A stretch of DNA of 64,000 nucleotides from an uncultured Aliiroseovarius sp. (lineage in GTDB: Bacteria; Pseudomonadota; Alphaproteobacteria; Rhodobacterales; Rhodobacteraceae), in contig NZ_CANLNB010000005.1 in the NCBI RefSeq assembly GCF_947492455.1, forward strand, positions 142,848 through 206,847. The letters run 5' to 3'. The notes beneath the pieces were generated by a model, which saw nothing but the letters and a program-made list of their open reading frames with translations, had not been told where the DNA came from and made no database searches. Every line of letters begins with the position of its first letter. The first letter of the stretch is position 1. The translations under genes and the position numbers were made by a program. Positions 46,997 through 56,040 of this stretch are shown piece after piece.

Positions 46997-47776
46997 ATGT
47001 CGGTCGCGTCAAGGATCAGAACGATGGGGGCACCACATTGGTTGGCGCTGTTCGGGCTCATCTTTGTGGGCTGGGCGCTTCTTTATGCGATGGCGCTGCC
47101 ATCCGATGCGTTGGAACTGTCGCGGATATACGGCGCTGACTTCTGGCGCTCTCTCTGTGTGGTCGAGCCTGACAAAGCCGGGTTCTGGGGGCTCTTTGCC
47201 ATGTGGGCGGTGATGTCCGCCGCGATGATGGCCCCGACTGCGCTGCCGACTTTCGCCACCTATGACGACATGATTGCCTCGGGCGCAGGCACGCGCCAAG
47301 GCTTTGCCGAGCTGGTTGCGGGTTATCTGGCCATTTGGCTGGGCTTTGCTGCCATCGCTGCCGCCGGGCAGCTTGTGCTCTTCCGCGCTGGGCTTCTGTC
47401 GCCACTGGGCCAAAGCGTCTCGCCGTGGCTGACGGGCGGATTGCTGATCGGGGCAGGGGCGTATCAATTCTCGTCCCTCAAGGACAGCTGCCTCAGCCAG
47501 TGCCGCCAACCGATGACCTTCTTTATGCAATACTGGCGCGAGACCCGTTGGAACGCGGTCGCGCTGGGCCTGCGCTTGGGGGCGATTTGCCTTGGTTGCT
47601 GCTGGGCGCTGATGCTTTTGGGCTTCGTCGGTGGGGTGATGAACCTCGCCTTCATGGGGCTCGCCACTCTCATCATGATTTTTGAAAAACTGCCCGATCT
47701 GGGCCGCTATCTGACCCGCCCCTTGGGCTGGGCGCTGATCGCGGGCGGGATCGTGGCGCTTGTCCAGGGAGGATAA
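46997..47776 (+). CDS. DUF2182-family membrane protein
   Basis: 259 residues from ATG 46997 (GGAG upstream) with about six membrane segments. The family features are WAVMSAAMMAPTALPTF, SSLKDSCLSQCRQPMTFF and LGAICLGCCWALMLLGFVGG, which contain several conserved cysteines and methionines suggestive of metal or redox chemistry. DUF2182 proteins usually travel with DUF1326, as here (1 bp apart). Function unknown; first gene of the presumed dmdA operon. Confidence 0.88.
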   Translation: MSVASRIRTMGAPHWLALFGLIFVGWALLYAMALPSDALELSRIYGADFWRSLCVVEPDKAGFWGLFAMWAVMSAAMMAPTALPTFATYDDMIASGAGTRQGFAELVAGYLAIWLGFAAIAAAGQLVLFRAGLLSPLGQSVSPWLTGGLLIGAGAYQFSSLKDSCLSQCRQPMTFFMQYWRETRWNAVALGLRLGAICLGCCWALMLLGFVGGVMNLAFMGLATLIMIFEKLPDLGRYLTRPLGWALIAGGIVALVQGG

Positions 47777-47777
47777 C

Positions 47778-48410
47778 ATGGACGGATCGCAAATTGGCAC
47801 GGTCGAATGGACCATCAAAGGGGAGCTGATCCTCAACTGTAACTGTACGGTGTTCTGCCCCTGCGTGGTCAGCCTTGGTGACCACCCGCCGACCGAAGGC
47901 TATTGCATGGGTTGGGCCGGCATTCGCATCGACAGCGGCCAGTATGGTGACGTGGATCTGGCGGGTCTGAACGTGGGTCTGCTGCTGGAGATCCCCGGCC
48001 GGATGGCGCGCGGCAACTGGAAAGCGGCGGCCTATATTGACGAGCGTGCCTCGGACGAGGCGTTCGAAGCGCTCTGCCACATCTTCACCGGCGCGGCCAA
48101 AGGCACCACCGGTCTGTTCAAGATGCTGGTCAGCGAGTTCCTGGGTGCCGAGCGCGCGCCGGTGTCGTTCGAGACCGAAGGCAACACCCGCCGTCTGATC
48201 GTCGGTAAAGCCATTCGCGGCTCGGTCACGCCCGTTCCGGGTAAAGGTGGGGCCGATCAGGTAATCACCAACACCAATTACTGGATGGGTCCGGACATCA
48301 CCGTCGCCAAGGCTGACGAGGCGCGCGTGCGTGCCTTCGGTCGCGTTTGGGACTTTGACGGCAAATCCGCCGAGATCTGCCAAATCGATTGGAAAGGCCC
48401 TGGTCGCTAA
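47778..48410 (+). CDS. DUF1326-family protein
   Basis: 210 residues. The N-terminal LNCNCTVFCPC (Cys21, 23, 27, 29) is the family hallmark and resembles a metal-binding cysteine cluster; GYCMGW and ITNTNYWMGPDI are also conserved-type. No signal peptide is visible. It follows the DUF2182 gene by 1 bp and precedes dmdA by 32 bp, so it is probably cotranscribed with both. Role unknown. Confidence 0.88.
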   Translation: MDGSQIGTVEWTIKGELILNCNCTVFCPCVVSLGDHPPTEGYCMGWAGIRIDSGQYGDVDLAGLNVGLLLEIPGRMARGNWKAAAYIDERASDEAFEALCHIFTGAAKGTTGLFKMLVSEFLGAERAPVSFETEGNTRRLIVGKAIRGSVTPVPGKGGADQVITNTNYWMGPDITVAKADEARVRAFGRVWDFDGKSAEICQIDWKGPGR

Positions 48411-48442
48411 CGCGGCCGGAGGACCCCACGGGAGCGCGACCC

Positions 48443-49543
48443 ATGGCCTTGATCTCTCCGTCCCGCCGCCTGCGGCGCACCCCTTTCTCTGACGGCGTCG
48501 AAGCCGCTGGGGTCAAAGGGTACACGGTGTATAACCACATGTTGCTGCCGACCGTCTTTCGGTCGGTGGAAGAAGACTATCGTCACCTGAAAGACGCCGT
48601 TCAGGTCTGGGACGTTGCTTGCGAGCGTCAGGTCGAGGTGCGTGGCCCAGATGCCGCCCGCCTGATCCAGATGCTCACCCCTCGTGATCTGTCGAAAATG
48701 CAAGACGGGCAGTGTTTCTATGTACCGATGGTCGACGAGACCGGCGGGATGCTGAACGATCCTGTCGCGGTGAAGCTGGACGAAGACCGGTTCTGGATCT
48801 CGATTGCAGACAGTGATCTGCTCATGTGGGTGAAGGGACTGGCCTATGGCTTCCGACTGGATGTTCTGGTGGACGAGCCTGACGTGTCGCCCTTGGCCAT
48901 TCAGGGGCCGCTGTCTGATGAGCTGGCTGCCGCGGTGTTTGGTGATGCCGTGCGCGACATCCGATTTTTCCGCTACAAACGGCTGGAGTTCCAAGGGCGC
49001 AAACTGGTTGTCGCACGGTCGGGTTATTCCAAGCAGGGCGGGTTCGAGATCTATGTCGAGGGCAGCGATATTGCCATGCCACTATGGAACGCACTGATGG
49101 AGGCTGGCACGCGTATGGATGTCCATGCGGGCTGCCCCAACGGGATCGAGCGCGTCGAAGGCGGGCTTCTGTCTTATGGCAACGACATGACCCGCGAAAA
49201 CACTCCACACGAGGCCGGGTTGGGGCGCTTCTGTTCTACGGAAAGTGCTCTGGGCTGTGTTGGACGTGACGCGCTGTTGCGTGTGGCCAAGGAAGGTCCA
49301 GTCCAACAGGTTCGCGCGATCGAGATCTTAGGCAGCGTTCCACCTTGTGATCGAGCGTGGCCCCTTATGGATGGGGACCGGCAGGTGGGGCAGGTGACCT
49401 CGGCCGCCAACTCCCCCGATTTCAATACCGGTGTCGCCATCGGCATGGTGCGGATGACCCATTGGGACTCGGGCACCGAGCTCGACGTGATGACGCCTGA
49501 CGGACCGCGCGCGGCGACGGTCTATGACACTTTCTGGATTTGA
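48443..49543 (+). CDS. dmdA: Dimethylsulfoniopropionate (DMSP) demethylase DmdA
   Basis: 366 residues from ATG 48443. The protein is a GcvT-fold, tetrahydrofolate-dependent enzyme and matches Ruegeria DmdA closely from memory: SPSRRLRRTPFS start, VYNHMLLPTVF, VQVWDVACERQV, GGMLNDPVAVKL, FRYKRLEFQGRKLVVARSG in outline and GGLLSYGNDMTR. It moves a methyl group from DMSP to THF, giving methylmercaptopropionate, the first step of the demethylation pathway. acuI follows 10 bp later. Distinguished from glycine-cleavage T protein by these motifs and the acuI neighbour. Confidence 0.95.
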   Translation: MALISPSRRLRRTPFSDGVEAAGVKGYTVYNHMLLPTVFRSVEEDYRHLKDAVQVWDVACERQVEVRGPDAARLIQMLTPRDLSKMQDGQCFYVPMVDETGGMLNDPVAVKLDEDRFWISIADSDLLMWVKGLAYGFRLDVLVDEPDVSPLAIQGPLSDELAAAVFGDAVRDIRFFRYKRLEFQGRKLVVARSGYSKQGGFEIYVEGSDIAMPLWNALMEAGTRMDVHAGCPNGIERVEGGLLSYGNDMTRENTPHEAGLGRFCSTESALGCVGRDALLRVAKEGPVQQVRAIEILGSVPPCDRAWPLMDGDRQVGQVTSAANSPDFNTGVAIGMVRMTHWDSGTELDVMTPDGPRAATVYDTFWI

Positions 49544-49553
49544 GGAGACGACA

Positions 49554-50546
49554 ATGTTCAAAGCATTGATGATGGAGCAAAACGACGGGGGGCTGGCCCA
49601 AGCGTCGATCAAGGAAATCGGTGAAGACGCGCTGCCCGAGGGCAATGTGACTGTCGCCGTGGAATACTCCACCGTGAACTACAAGGACGGGCTGTGCCTG
49701 TCGGCCAAGGGCGGCGGGCTGGTGCGTAACTATCCCCACGTGCCGGGGATCGACTATGCGGGTACCGTGGAAGCGTCGGATGACGACCGTTACAAGCCCG
49801 GCGATAAAGTCGTGCTGACCGGCTGGCGTGTGGGCGAGGTGTCTTGGGGCGGGTATGCCCAGAAGGCACGCATCGACGCAGGTAAGCTGGTGCCGCTGCC
49901 CGATGGTTTGACCACCCGACAGGCGATGGCTGTTGGGACGGCGGGTTTCACGTCGATGCTCGCTGTGATGGCGCTGGAGGATCACGGTCTGAAACCGGGG
50001 CAGGGGCCGGTGCTGGTCACGGGTGCTGCGGGTGGCGTGGGCTCGGTTGCTACCGCCATTCTGGCCAATCTGGGCTACGAAGTTGCTGCCGTGACCGGAC
50101 GCGCCGATCAGGCGGATTATCTGAAGTCGCTGGGCGCCACCACCATCGTCGCGCGGGAAGAACTGAACGAAACCACCAAACGCCCGCTGGAAGCCGAAAC
50201 GTGGGCGGGCTGTGTGGACGCCGTGGGCGGCGACATGCTGGCGCGCGTGCTGGGGCAGATGAAATATGGGGCGTCCGTGTCGGCTGTTGGTCTGGCTGGC
50301 GGCGCACATTTGCCCGCGACTGTCATTCCGTTCCTGCTGCGGGGTGTGAACCTTTTGGGCATCGACTCGGTCATGCAGCCCTACGACAACCGCGTGCGCG
50401 CATGGCAGCGCATTGCGACCGACCTACCGATGGACAAGCTTGAAGCGATGATTACCCCTGCGACACTTGAAGACCTTCCCGGACTGGGGGCTGATATCCT
50501 AAAAGGGGGTGTCAAAGGTCGTGTTGTGGTGGATGTGAATGCCTAA
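49554..50546 (+). CDS. acuI: Acryloyl-CoA reductase (NADPH) AcuI
   Basis: 330 residues from ATG 49554 with GAGGAG upstream. A zinc-independent MDR-family quinone-oxidoreductase fold: VNYKDGLCLSAKGG, PHVPGIDYAGTVE, and the nucleotide motif VTGAAGGVGSVATAILANLG. AcuI reduces toxic acryloyl-CoA to propionyl-CoA during DMSP catabolism and is typically encoded beside dmdA. Overlaps the next gene by 8 bp. Confidence 0.93.
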   Translation: MFKALMMEQNDGGLAQASIKEIGEDALPEGNVTVAVEYSTVNYKDGLCLSAKGGGLVRNYPHVPGIDYAGTVEASDDDRYKPGDKVVLTGWRVGEVSWGGYAQKARIDAGKLVPLPDGLTTRQAMAVGTAGFTSMLAVMALEDHGLKPGQGPVLVTGAAGGVGSVATAILANLGYEVAAVTGRADQADYLKSLGATTIVAREELNETTKRPLEAETWAGCVDAVGGDMLARVLGQMKYGASVSAVGLAGGAHLPATVIPFLLRGVNLLGIDSVMQPYDNRVRAWQRIATDLPMDKLEAMITPATLEDLPGLGADILKGGVKGRVVVDVNA

Positions 50547-50898
50547 CAAACATGAGGGGCGCGATCTCGCGTCCCTCGCCAATAAAACGCTGGAAGAGAT
50601 CGACGGGCAGCGCTGGCCCGTCGCCTGTTGCGTGTCCTATATCGAGGCCACGACAACTGCCCTGCGCCGAAAACCCCTTGGACAATTTACCACTGAAGAT
50701 CTGCGCATCATGATCGCGCAGGATATTGGTGCGGACGTGTTGAAGCCCTTTGCGCTGAACGTGCTACGGCAGGATCCCTTGGCCGAGGGGGATTATTATC
50801 CCGGAGACCTGCTGGAAGCTGCCGCGAAACGCTGGCCGCTGGATGCAGAGCTTCAGGAAATGGCCAAGAATCACGACAAAGGCGCATTCGGCACATGA
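50539..50898 (+). CDS. CdiI-like (contact-dependent inhibition immunity) family protein
   Basis: 119 residues. The pattern RRKPLGQFTTEDLRIMIAQD, IGADVLKPFALNVL and DPLAEGDYYPGDLLEA matches the CdiI-type immunity family I remember as PF18616. Members neutralise toxins of contact-dependent systems, but orphan copies are common and may do something else. No CdiA/CdiB toxin gene is in the window. It starts 8 bp inside acuI, so it is translated with the DMSP genes. Confidence 0.7.
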   Translation: MPNKHEGRDLASLANKTLEEIDGQRWPVACCVSYIEATTTALRRKPLGQFTTEDLRIMIAQDIGADVLKPFALNVLRQDPLAEGDYYPGDLLEAAAKRWPLDAELQEMAKNHDKGAFGT

Positions 50899-51073
50899 TC
50901 TGTCGCGAATAGAAAAGGTGCCAAATCCGCCAGTCTGTGCGCGTTTTTGCGGTCCTGCAGAAGGCGACAAAAAGGTCGTTTTCGGCCCGTTTTCAGTCCC
51001 AATACCCCAATTTCCTCACTGTGATCGCGCCCAAGTTCCGCGCACTTCACAGTCCTAAAAGGAGGAGATATCC

Positions 51074-52654
51074 ATGGGGACAGAGACTGAAACCAACTAT
51101 GAGGTCGGTCAGGACAACGTCCAGATTTTCGGGTTGGATGTACATAATCCCGTCTTTCTGGTGTCCGGCCTGACCATTCTGGCATTTGTCTTTTTTTCAT
51201 TGGTTTTTAAAGAGCAAGCCGGTGATTTCTTTGGCTGGCTGCGCCCTGCGCTGACCAGCAGCTTTGACTGGGTGTTCATGCTGGCATGTAACATCTTCGT
51301 TCTGTTTTCGCTGTTCTTGATCGTGACGCCCTATGGGTCGATCCGTCTGGGTGGCGATGACGCGCGCCCTGACTATTCCTATATGGGATGGTTCGCGATG
51401 CTGTTTGCCGCAGGCATGGGCATCGGTCTGGTGTTCTGGGGCGTGGCCGAGCCGATCTCGCACTTCGGAAGCTCGATGGGCGGTACGGCTGTCGAGAACG
51501 GCCTACGCACCGACTGGGCACCGCTGGGTGCTGCCGCGGGCGATGCGGTTGCATCGCGCGATCTGGCAATGGCTGCCACGATCTTCCACTGGGGTCTGCA
51601 CCCCTGGGCGGTCTATGCCGTTGTTGCGCTGGCACTGGCCTTTTTCAGCTACAACCGCGGTCTGCCGCTGACCATGCGTTCAGTGTTCTATCCGCTGTTC
51701 GGTGAAGCAACCTGGGGCTTTGTTGGACACATCATTGACGTACTGGCCGTGTTTGCCACCATCTTTGGTCTGGCGACGTCGCTGGGACTGGGTGCAAGCC
51801 AGGCGCTTGGTGGTCTAAACTATCTGTTCGGTGTGCCGATTAGCGATGGTATGAAAGTGCTTCTGATCGTTCTGATCACCGGCTTTGCGCTGATTTCGGT
51901 TGTGGCGGGGCTGGACAAGGGCGTGAAACGCCTGTCGGAAGCCAACATGGTACTGGCCGCTGTCCTGCTGATCCTTGTGATCATCGTTGGCCCGACCCTT
52001 GCCATCTTGACCGGCTTCTTCGACAACATGTGGGCCTACATGGTGAACCTGCCGGCACTGTCGGGTGTGGTTGGCCGTGAAGACACCAACTTCATGCAAG
52101 GCTGGACCGCCTTCTACTGGGCGTGGTGGATCAGCTGGTCACCCTTTGTCGGTATGTTCATTGCACGCATCTCGCGTGGTCGGACCATCCGCGAATTCGT
52201 GACCTGCGTTCTGATCATTCCGACCATTGTTGGTGCGCTGTGGATGACCGTCTTTGGCGGCGCTGCACTGGATCAAGTGATGGGTGACGGTGGTCAGGCT
52301 CTGAAAGACGCTGCACTGGAAGTGAAAATGTTTACCATGTTCGAAGCCTTCCCGCTGACCGGTGTTCTAAGCTTCATCGGCATCATTCTGGTCATCGTGT
52401 TCTTCGTGACTTCGTCGGACTCGGGGTCGCTTGTAATCGACGCGATCACCGCCGGTGGTAAGACCGATGCGCCGACCGCTCAGCGTGTGTTCTGGTGTAT
52501 CCTGGAAGGTGCCATCGCAATTGCGCTGCTTCTGGGTGGTGGACTTGGTGCGCTGCAGGCCGCTGCGATTGCCACGGGTTTCCCGTTTGCGATTGTTTTG
52601 GTCCTGATGTGCGTCTCGATCTTCCTGGGGCTGCGGGCTGAACGCCGCCGCTAA
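51074..52654 (+). CDS. BCCT-family betaine/choline/DMSP-type transporter
   Basis: 526 residues with twelve predicted helices and a strong AAGGAGGAG site. BCCT hallmarks are the Gly-rich GMGIGLVFWG (114-123) with GVAEP, and the substrate-cage tryptophans in FYWAWWISWSPFVG (Trp351, Trp352, Trp355), closest to sodium-coupled betaine carriers. The protein ends right after the last helix and lacks the long C-terminal osmosensor of BetP. Position after dmdA-acuI suggests DMSP or glycine betaine import, but the substrate is inference. Confidence 0.88.
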   Translation: MGTETETNYEVGQDNVQIFGLDVHNPVFLVSGLTILAFVFFSLVFKEQAGDFFGWLRPALTSSFDWVFMLACNIFVLFSLFLIVTPYGSIRLGGDDARPDYSYMGWFAMLFAAGMGIGLVFWGVAEPISHFGSSMGGTAVENGLRTDWAPLGAAAGDAVASRDLAMAATIFHWGLHPWAVYAVVALALAFFSYNRGLPLTMRSVFYPLFGEATWGFVGHIIDVLAVFATIFGLATSLGLGASQALGGLNYLFGVPISDGMKVLLIVLITGFALISVVAGLDKGVKRLSEANMVLAAVLLILVIIVGPTLAILTGFFDNMWAYMVNLPALSGVVGREDTNFMQGWTAFYWAWWISWSPFVGMFIARISRGRTIREFVTCVLIIPTIVGALWMTVFGGAALDQVMGDGGQALKDAALEVKMFTMFEAFPLTGVLSFIGIILVIVFFVTSSDSGSLVIDAITAGGKTDAPTAQRVFWCILEGAIAIALLLGGGLGALQAAAIATGFPFAIVLVLMCVSIFLGLRAERRR

Positions 52655-52685
52655 GGCGACCACGACCGCAGATAAGACTTTGGAA

Positions 52686-52709
52686 GAGGCCCCTCGGGGC
52701 CTCTTTTTT
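52686..52709 (+). terminator. Terminator after the BCCT gene
   Basis: Perfect arms GAGGCCCC (52686-52693) and GGGGCCTC (52696-52703) followed by six T. Closes the DMSP-locus transcription unit, leaving the downstream aminotransferase with its own start signals. Confidence 0.88.
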
Positions 52710-52866
52710 CTTGACCCACTGCGTGGCGCGTCCTAGCGATTGGGTGTTCCGTCACCGCACGGATCTGCCCCGGTCGCCTAAGGCTTGCGGGCTGGCTGGA
52801 AGACCTGCCTGACCTTGAAACTCAGGGGGCAGGACAATCCCCCGACACACCAAAAAGGAGCCTGCG

Positions 52867-54093
52867 ATGGCCGAGCTTGATGTAAACTGGGTACGTGCGC
52901 AATTTCCTGCGTTTTCTGAACCCTCATTGCAGGGCCAAGCGTTTTTCGAGAACGCGGGCGGGTCATATATCTGCAAGCCCGTGATTGATCGCCTGACCCG
53001 CTATTACACGCAGCGCAAGGTGCAGCCCTATGCGCCCTATGATGCCTCGCGACTGGCGGGCGAAGAAATGGATGAGGCGCGCGCGCGTCTGGCAGCCATG
53101 ATGGGCGTCGACACGGACGAGCTGTCCTTCGGGCCGTCCACCACACAGAACACCTACGTATTGGCACAGGCGTTCCGGCAGCACCTGTCGCCGGGCGATG
53201 CAATCGTCGTCACCAATCAGGATCACGAAGCGAACTCTGGCCCGTGGCGCCGTCTGGCCGACGAAGGGTTTGACCTCCGCGAATGGCAGATCGATCCCGA
53301 GACCGGACATTTGGCCCCCGCCGCGCTAAAGGACCTTTTGGGCGACGGCAAGGTCAAGCTGGTTTGTTTCCCCCATTGCTCGAACGTGGTGGGCGAGATC
53401 AATGACGTAAAGGCGATTTGTGCCACAGCCCGCGCGGCAGGGGCATACACTTGCGTGGATGGCGTCAGCTACGCCCCGCATGGCTTTGTGAATGTCGATG
53501 ATCTGGGTGCAGATATCTATCTGTTCTCGGCCTACAAGACCTATGGCCCACATCAGGGCATTATGGTGATCCGCCGCGCCCTTGGGGAAACGCTGCCCAA
53601 TCAGGCACATTATTTCAACGCGGATAGCCTTTATAAACGCTTCACCCCCGCAGGCCCGGACCACGCGCAAGTGGCGGCGTCCGCCGGGATGGCAGATTAT
53701 ATGGAGGCCCTGGCCAAGCATCACGGAGCAACCGGGGATGCGGTCCAACTGGCCGCTGCCGCTCACACCCTGATGCGCGATCACGAGGTGAAGCTGCTGC
53801 AACCGCTTCTGGACTACGCCACCGCCAAGAATTCGGTCCGTCTGTTGGGACCGTCGGTGGCGGCCAATCGGGCACCGACCGTGTCGCTGGCTTCCGGTAT
53901 TCCGGGCGAGGATCTGGCCGCAGCCTTGGCGCCGAAGGGCATCATGGCGGGCGGAGGCGATTTCTATGCCGTGCGCGCGCTTCAGGCGCAGGGGGTAGAC
54001 CCCGCACACGGTGTTTTGCGCCTCAGCTTCACCCATTACACGACCGAAGAAGAGGTCGCGAAACTGATCGACGCACTGGATCAGGTGCTCTGA
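52867..54093 (+). CDS. Class V aminotransferase / cysteine-desulfurase-like PLP enzyme
   Basis: 408 residues with AAGGAG upstream. Fold-type I elements: FFENAGGSY at the N-terminus, FGPSTTQNTYVLAQA, the ring-stacking NQDHEAN (His120), CVDGVSYAPH and the PLP lysine in LFSAYKTYGPHQG (Lys224). The loop carrying the desulfurase catalytic cysteine is not obvious, so an aminotransferase, lyase or selenocysteine-lyase-like reaction is equally possible. Follows the BCCT terminator on the same strand. Confidence 0.85.
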   Translation: MAELDVNWVRAQFPAFSEPSLQGQAFFENAGGSYICKPVIDRLTRYYTQRKVQPYAPYDASRLAGEEMDEARARLAAMMGVDTDELSFGPSTTQNTYVLAQAFRQHLSPGDAIVVTNQDHEANSGPWRRLADEGFDLREWQIDPETGHLAPAALKDLLGDGKVKLVCFPHCSNVVGEINDVKAICATARAAGAYTCVDGVSYAPHGFVNVDDLGADIYLFSAYKTYGPHQGIMVIRRALGETLPNQAHYFNADSLYKRFTPAGPDHAQVAASAGMADYMEALAKHHGATGDAVQLAAAAHTLMRDHEVKLLQPLLDYATAKNSVRLLGPSVAANRAPTVSLASGIPGEDLAAALAPKGIMAGGGDFYAVRALQAQGVDPAHGVLRLSFTHYTTEEEVAKLIDALDQVL

Positions 54094-54249
54094 GGCTTCC
54101 TGCGCTGTCCCGGTCGCGTTGGCCGGGGCAGCGCCCCTAAATACTGCATTTGCAAAGCCGTTTTCCGCACTTGCACAGCAGCCACCTTGTCAGCTGACCC
54201 ATGCCCGACATAGCCTTTTAGCAGTATTTCGTTGCTTCAGGGGTGTGAC

Positions 54250-55455
54250 ATGATCCTGACAGAGACCAAAGACCAAAGCGATCTGCCCCGCTATTTCGCG
54301 CAAGTGTTTGCGATCGCCAAACGTATGAACAAAGGCCGTTTAGACTTCGTGATGCCTGATGGACGCCGGTTTCGAGCGGAAGCGGCGCAGTCCGGTTATG
54401 TGGCCGAGCTTCACGTCCATGATCCGGATGTTTTCGCCCGCCTGATCCGCGAAGGAGATCTAGGGTTCTGTGACTCCTACATCGAAGGTGGGTGGTCGAC
54501 GCCGGATTTGCAGGCCTTTCTGGACTTGGTGCAGGACGACAATGACATGGTTTATGACGGGTTTCCCGGTCAGATTTTCCTGCGCGCTTACGAGCGTCTG
54601 CGCCATCTGATGCGGGCCAACACCAAGAAACAGGCGAAGAAGAACATCTCGGCCCATTACGATCTGGGTAATGATTTCTATCAGGCGTGGCTGGATGACA
54701 CGATGACCTATTCCTCGGCGCTGTTTGAAACGGGGCAGGAAAGCCTCGAACGCGCGCAAGAGGCGAAATACGCCTCGATGATTGACGAGATGGGTGTGGG
54801 GCCGGGGGATCACGTGCTGGAAATCGGCTGCGGCTGGGGCGGCTTTGCCGAGCACGCCGCACGCAAGGGGATCCGCGTGACCGGCCTGACCATCAGCCAG
54901 GAGCAGCATGATTATGCGGTCGAACGACTGCGCCGCGCGGGCCTGTCCGACATGGTCGAGATCAAGATGCAGGATTACCGCGACGAGACCGGCCAATATG
55001 ACGGCATCGCCTCGATTGAGATGTTCGAGGCGGTCGGCGAGAAATACTGGCCCATCTATTTCGAAACCGTGAAATCTTGCCTCAAACCTGGCGCGAAGGC
55101 CACGCTTCAGATCATCACCATCGCCGAGCGTAGGTTTGATGCCTATCGAAAGGGCGTTGATTTCATACAGAAATACATCTTTCCGGGTGGCATGTTGCCG
55201 TCAAAAACCGTGCTGCAGGATGAGGTGACGCGCGCCGGTTTGGACACGCAAAACAGGATTGAGTTCGGGGAAAGTTACTCGGTCACGTTGCGCCGCTGGT
55301 TTGACCGCTTCAACGCCAGCTGGGGCAAAATTGCGCCGATGGGGTTTGACGAGAAATTTCACCGGATGTGGAATTTCTACCTGACGTCATGTGCGGCGGC
55401 GTTCCATTCAGGAAGCTGCGATGTCGTACAACTGACTGTCGCTCGAAAGCTCTGA
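54250..55455 (+). CDS. cfa: Cyclopropane-fatty-acyl-phospholipid synthase family methyltransferase
   Basis: 401 residues from ATG 54250; an in-frame TTG at 54232 is less likely. The N-terminal lipid-binding part includes AHYDLGNDFYQAWLDDTMTY; the SAM site is EIGCGWGGF (191-199); SIEMFEAVGEKYW and FIQKYIFPGG are CFA-type active-site elements. It methylenates unsaturated acyl chains of membrane phospholipids. Other roles of relatives (for example furan fatty acid precursors) cannot be excluded. Confidence 0.88.
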   Translation: MILTETKDQSDLPRYFAQVFAIAKRMNKGRLDFVMPDGRRFRAEAAQSGYVAELHVHDPDVFARLIREGDLGFCDSYIEGGWSTPDLQAFLDLVQDDNDMVYDGFPGQIFLRAYERLRHLMRANTKKQAKKNISAHYDLGNDFYQAWLDDTMTYSSALFETGQESLERAQEAKYASMIDEMGVGPGDHVLEIGCGWGGFAEHAARKGIRVTGLTISQEQHDYAVERLRRAGLSDMVEIKMQDYRDETGQYDGIASIEMFEAVGEKYWPIYFETVKSCLKPGAKATLQIITIAERRFDAYRKGVDFIQKYIFPGGMLPSKTVLQDEVTRAGLDTQNRIEFGESYSVTLRRWFDRFNASWGKIAPMGFDEKFHRMWNFYLTSCAAAFHSGSCDVVQLTVARKL

Positions 55456-55554
55456 TAAATCTGTTTTAACGCCGGGATTTACGTCATAGTATGGCCTTAA
55501 GCAGATCTTAACGATTTAGTAAAAACGACCACGTGCCTTAAATTTGGAAGACCT

Positions 55555-55995
55555 ATGCCCACAGCCGCAAAACTGATCTCTGCACTAATTTTGGCTGCTG
55601 TTGGATGGCTGTGTGCAGAGTTGGTGAAACCCTTGTTCCCTGAAGGTCAGGATTTGTCCAAACTGTCGCCGACCACGGCCACAGCCGGGTTGATCGTCGG
55701 TTGGTTCTATCTGGGGCCCCGTGCGGATCGTGGGCTGGGAAACGTCGGGGCGAACGCGGGAACGACGCTGTTTGTGCAAGTCTTTCTGACACTGTTTGCC
55801 TTCTCGTTTTCAAAAATGATCAGCAACTCGCTGCGCAAGCGCTATGACGGGCCGATCGAGGCGCTGCAGGATATCTTCCTGATCGGTATGGACTATGCGG
55901 TTGAGTATACAACGGCAGAGGTCGCGGCCGTCGCGATCCTTGGCACATTTATCGCGTCATCTTCGGCCTTTTACGCCGCTCGAAAGTGGGGATAG
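55555..55995 (+). CDS. trgA: TrgA family membrane protein (tellurite resistance locus)
   Basis: 146 residues with three to four hydrophobic segments and a FYLGPRADRGLGN-type loop. Size, topology and its position directly before trgB and cysK match trgA of Rhodobacter sphaeroides, where trgAB with cysK confers tellurite resistance. The molecular role of TrgA is unknown. It begins 99 bp after cfa. Confidence 0.82.
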   Translation: MPTAAKLISALILAAVGWLCAELVKPLFPEGQDLSKLSPTTATAGLIVGWFYLGPRADRGLGNVGANAGTTLFVQVFLTLFAFSFSKMISNSLRKRYDGPIEALQDIFLIGMDYAVEYTTAEVAAVAILGTFIASSSAFYAARKWG

Positions 55996-56040
55996 TGCAT
56001 CTGTGTGTGCCGTGCCGCCTGCAGACGTGAAACGGATCCT

